Shown piece after piece: positions 62,429-64,000 of a stretch of 64,000 bases of DNA (position 1 is its first letter; each line of letters begins with the position of its first letter). The notes below the pieces were generated by a model, which had not been told where the DNA came from, ran no database searches, and saw only the letters and a list, made by a program, of their open reading frames with translations. This DNA is from Phocaeicola intestinalis. Lineage in GTDB: Bacteria > Bacteroidota > Bacteroidia > Bacteroidales > Bacteroidaceae. The stretch covers positions 93,141 to 157,140 of the forward strand of contig NZ_JACSPP010000003.1 of NCBI RefSeq assembly GCF_014837065.1, given 5' to 3'. The position numbers and the translations under genes were made by a program.

Positions 62429-63646
62429 TTATCTTCTACGTGAACCACCGCCTCCACCTGTACTACGTGTACGTGTGCTTCCGCCTCCCATTGAACCCCG
62501 ATTGAATCTGCTTCCTCCACTTGAGAAACTGTTACGGTTCGAATTATAGCTGCGGGTTTTATTCGAATTATTCACGTTACGATTATAAACCTGATTGTAT
62601 GTACGTCGTGTACTGCTTGGACGGTTATAAGACGAGCCGGTCCGGTCTATCGTACTGCTCGGACGTACGTAACTGCTATTACCGCGTGAAGGACGGACAT
62701 TTCCTACCCCGTTGTTCCGGTTTCCCAACGACTGAACTGAAGGACGGACAGATACACCTTCTCCTCCTGTACTTGGACGGACTACCCTACCATTCGTATA
62801 CCGGCGTGCTCCTGATGAGGAGCCATTGACAACACGTCTTCTCGTAGATTGCGTGCCGCTTACCATACGGCTCCGGCGAGAACCGGAATAGCCTTCATAA
62901 CGCGTGTACCTGTAATCTGTATGTCCCGGACGATGCCATCCGCTGCCTCCCCAATACGGATGCGGATGATGCCACGGTCCCCAATAGCCGGCATACCAAC
63001 CGCCCCAGTAACCGCCATACCAATACGAAGAATACCACCCGCCATAATGCCATGGCGAGTACCATCCCCAACGCGGACCGGCTATACTCCAGTTCCAGCG
63101 CCAGTCCCACCACAACGGATTAGAATAGGTGGGGAACACGTAAGCATATAATCCATCGTCGTATACGTTCCAGTCCCATGATGGAAAAGCACCATACACA
63201 ACATCCCAATACAAGGGGCTGCTGATAGGAATGGCATACGCCGGACTACGGAAACGGACGATACGCATGGCGTATTCGTAATCGTCTTGCGAACCTTCGA
63301 AGCCGTTCACCCATTCACCCCGTTCGCCGTAAGGTTTCTCTTCTATGTATAGGGTATCGTTCTGCATGCTGAACGTATTCTCTCTCGATGTATACCGGCG
63401 GTTGTATTCATCAATGTCACGCGTTTTCCCCGTCACGTCCTTTACCACCACTGTTGTGCCCGGAGAAACCGATGCCGTTGTAGTTGTAGTCGTTGTTGTC
63501 TGCCTCGTCACCTGACGCACCTCGGTTTTCGTTTCCGCCTTCTTTTCTTTCTTCGGAACAAAATAAAGGTCGTCATTCTGTGCCATAGCCAGCCACGGCA
63601 AGCAAGCTATCAGCAACGAAACGCCTAATCTTATCTTCATCTTCAT
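62429..63646 (-). CDS. exported Trp/Tyr/Gly-rich protein of unknown function
   Basis: 405 residues, starting at 63646 (MKMKIRLGVSLLIACLPWL) to give a signal peptide; 9 codons further upstream could also be used. After TQ/TV-rich and acidic parts, residues about 200-255 are dominated by Trp, Tyr, Gly and His (GGWYSSYWYGGYWGGWYAGY). The C-terminal 160 residues are Ser/Arg/Asn/Gly-rich repeats (RSYNSNRNSFSSGGSRFNRG). No cysteines of note or catalytic motif. Such aromatic low-complexity exported proteins are of unknown role; a wall- or surface-associated function is possible. Cotranscribed with the FadL-like gene. Confidence 0.75.
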   Translation of the reverse strand: MKMKIRLGVSLLIACLPWLAMAQNDDLYFVPKKEKKAETKTEVRQVTRQTTTTTTTTASVSPGTTVVVKDVTGKTRDIDEYNRRYTSRENTFSMQNDTLYIEEKPYGERGEWVNGFEGSQDDYEYAMRIVRFRSPAYAIPISSPLYWDVVYGAFPSWDWNVYDDGLYAYVFPTYSNPLWWDWRWNWSIAGPRWGWYSPWHYGGWYSSYWYGGYWGGWYAGYWGPWHHPHPYWGGSGWHRPGHTDYRYTRYEGYSGSRRSRMVSGTQSTRRRVVNGSSSGARRYTNGRVVRPSTGGEGVSVRPSVQSLGNRNNGVGNVRPSRGNSSYVRPSSTIDRTGSSYNRPSSTRRTYNQVYNRNVNNSNKTRSYNSNRNSFSSGGSRFNRGSMGGGSTRTRSTGGGGGSRRR

Positions 63647-63704
63647 ACCTATTAAAAATTTATTGTTTACCATAATCTGCCGGAACCTGCCTATTCCTGC
63701 AATA

Positions 63705-63735
63705 CAAAGTTAGCGAGAATCTTGTATCTCGCAAG
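63705..63735 (-). promoter_or_regulatory. promoter of the Trp-rich/FadL-like operon
   Basis: Reverse strand: CTTG (63732-63735), 19-base spacer, TAACTTTG (63705-63712), about 58 bases before the chosen start. Confidence 0.5.
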
Positions 63736-63833
63736 TAGGATTTCCCTATTTCGCGGTAGGGTTTTCCCTATTTTAGAATTATTTATAGTCAATCCAAAAT
63801 GAAATACTGAAATTCCGCATGATTCGTTCCATT

Positions 63834-63885
63834 GAACACAGAGACACAGAAGAATTGACAATGGGCAATTTGTGCCTCTGTGTTC
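63834..63885. repeat. CACAGAG-type intergenic hairpin
   Basis: GAACACAGAGACACA (63834-63848) pairs with TGTGCCTCTGTGTTC (63871-63885) with one mismatch and a 22-base loop. Confidence 0.6.
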
Positions 63886-63928
63886 CATTCCATTTTCACA
63901 AACCAATTTTTCTATAAAAAACTGTTTT

Positions 63929-64000
63929 AGAAGCTGTTTTGAATTTATCGTGCGATGATTTGGGATGAGTTTTTGAGGCATTTTCGCTTCTGTGATGAGG
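63929..64000 (-). mobile_element. 194-bp MITE-like element, copy cut by the window end
   Basis: AGAAGCTGTTTTGAATTT at 63929-63946 followed by the right half of the element in reverse orientation (ATCGTGCGATGATTTGGGAT). The remainder lies beyond base 64000. Confidence 0.85.

Overview
The window is chromosomal DNA from a member of the Bacteroidales, most likely a gut Bacteroides or Phocaeicola. The evidence is a SusC/SusD pair, fimbrillin-type lipoproteins, two S46 dipeptidyl peptidases, a succinate/acetate-type CoA transferase, many secreted glycoside hydrolases, and promoters of the Bacteroidetes type (TTTG, about 20 bases, then TAnnTTTG). There is no prophage, CRISPR array, conjugative element or intact transposase gene. 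It reads as ordinary chromosome whose intergenic spaces are unusually rich in repeats.

Layout. 1-4504: end of a fimbrial operon (a 5'-truncated gene, a fimbrillin-like lipoprotein and a large DUF4906-type lipoprotein). 4933-9046: lemA, a TPM-domain membrane protein, aroC and an M20 dipeptidase. 9568-16155: secreted metallophosphoesterase, SusC and SusD, apparently one nutrient-uptake operon. 16460-23887: mazG, uvrA, ybaK, a convergent glycerate kinase and a POT peptide transporter. 24196-29511: a DUF4369 lipoprotein and two S46 peptidases whose S1-pocket residues suggest DPP7-like and DPP11-like specificities. Together with the POT transporter these point to peptide use. 29594-32193: ftsB/divIC-like gene, a small membrane protein and dnaX. 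32266-34472: a reverse-strand queuosine cluster (yhhQ, queC, queF) with a candidate preQ1-I riboswitch in its leader. 34623-38519: corA, nth and a CoA transferase. 38777-38849: tRNA-Thr(CGT). 39026-46764: a forward cluster of a PurF-like amidotransferase, a GH43, two short membrane proteins, carA and carB. 46862-50406: GH92 and a glycerophosphodiester phosphodiesterase. 51271-55884: glycogen debranching enzyme, a glycosyltransferase and GH57, a typical Bacteroides alpha-glucan operon. 56157-60654: divergent GH35 and a double-domain GH43. 60836-63646: a Trp/Tyr/Gly-rich exported protein and a FadL-like outer-membrane protein.

The most unusual content is non-coding. (i) A 194-bp MITE-like element with perfect 18-bp terminal inverted repeats occurs in three full copies, one internally deleted 92-bp copy, two decayed copies and one copy cut by the window edge. 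One copy has an 8-bp target duplication and sits inside a palindromic element. (ii) Four intergenic arrays, each with its own core sequence, all repeat at 22-23 bp, two of them exactly every 22 bp. (iii) Several families of long imperfect palindromes lie between genes. (iv) Twelve 15-bp units stand between queC and queF.
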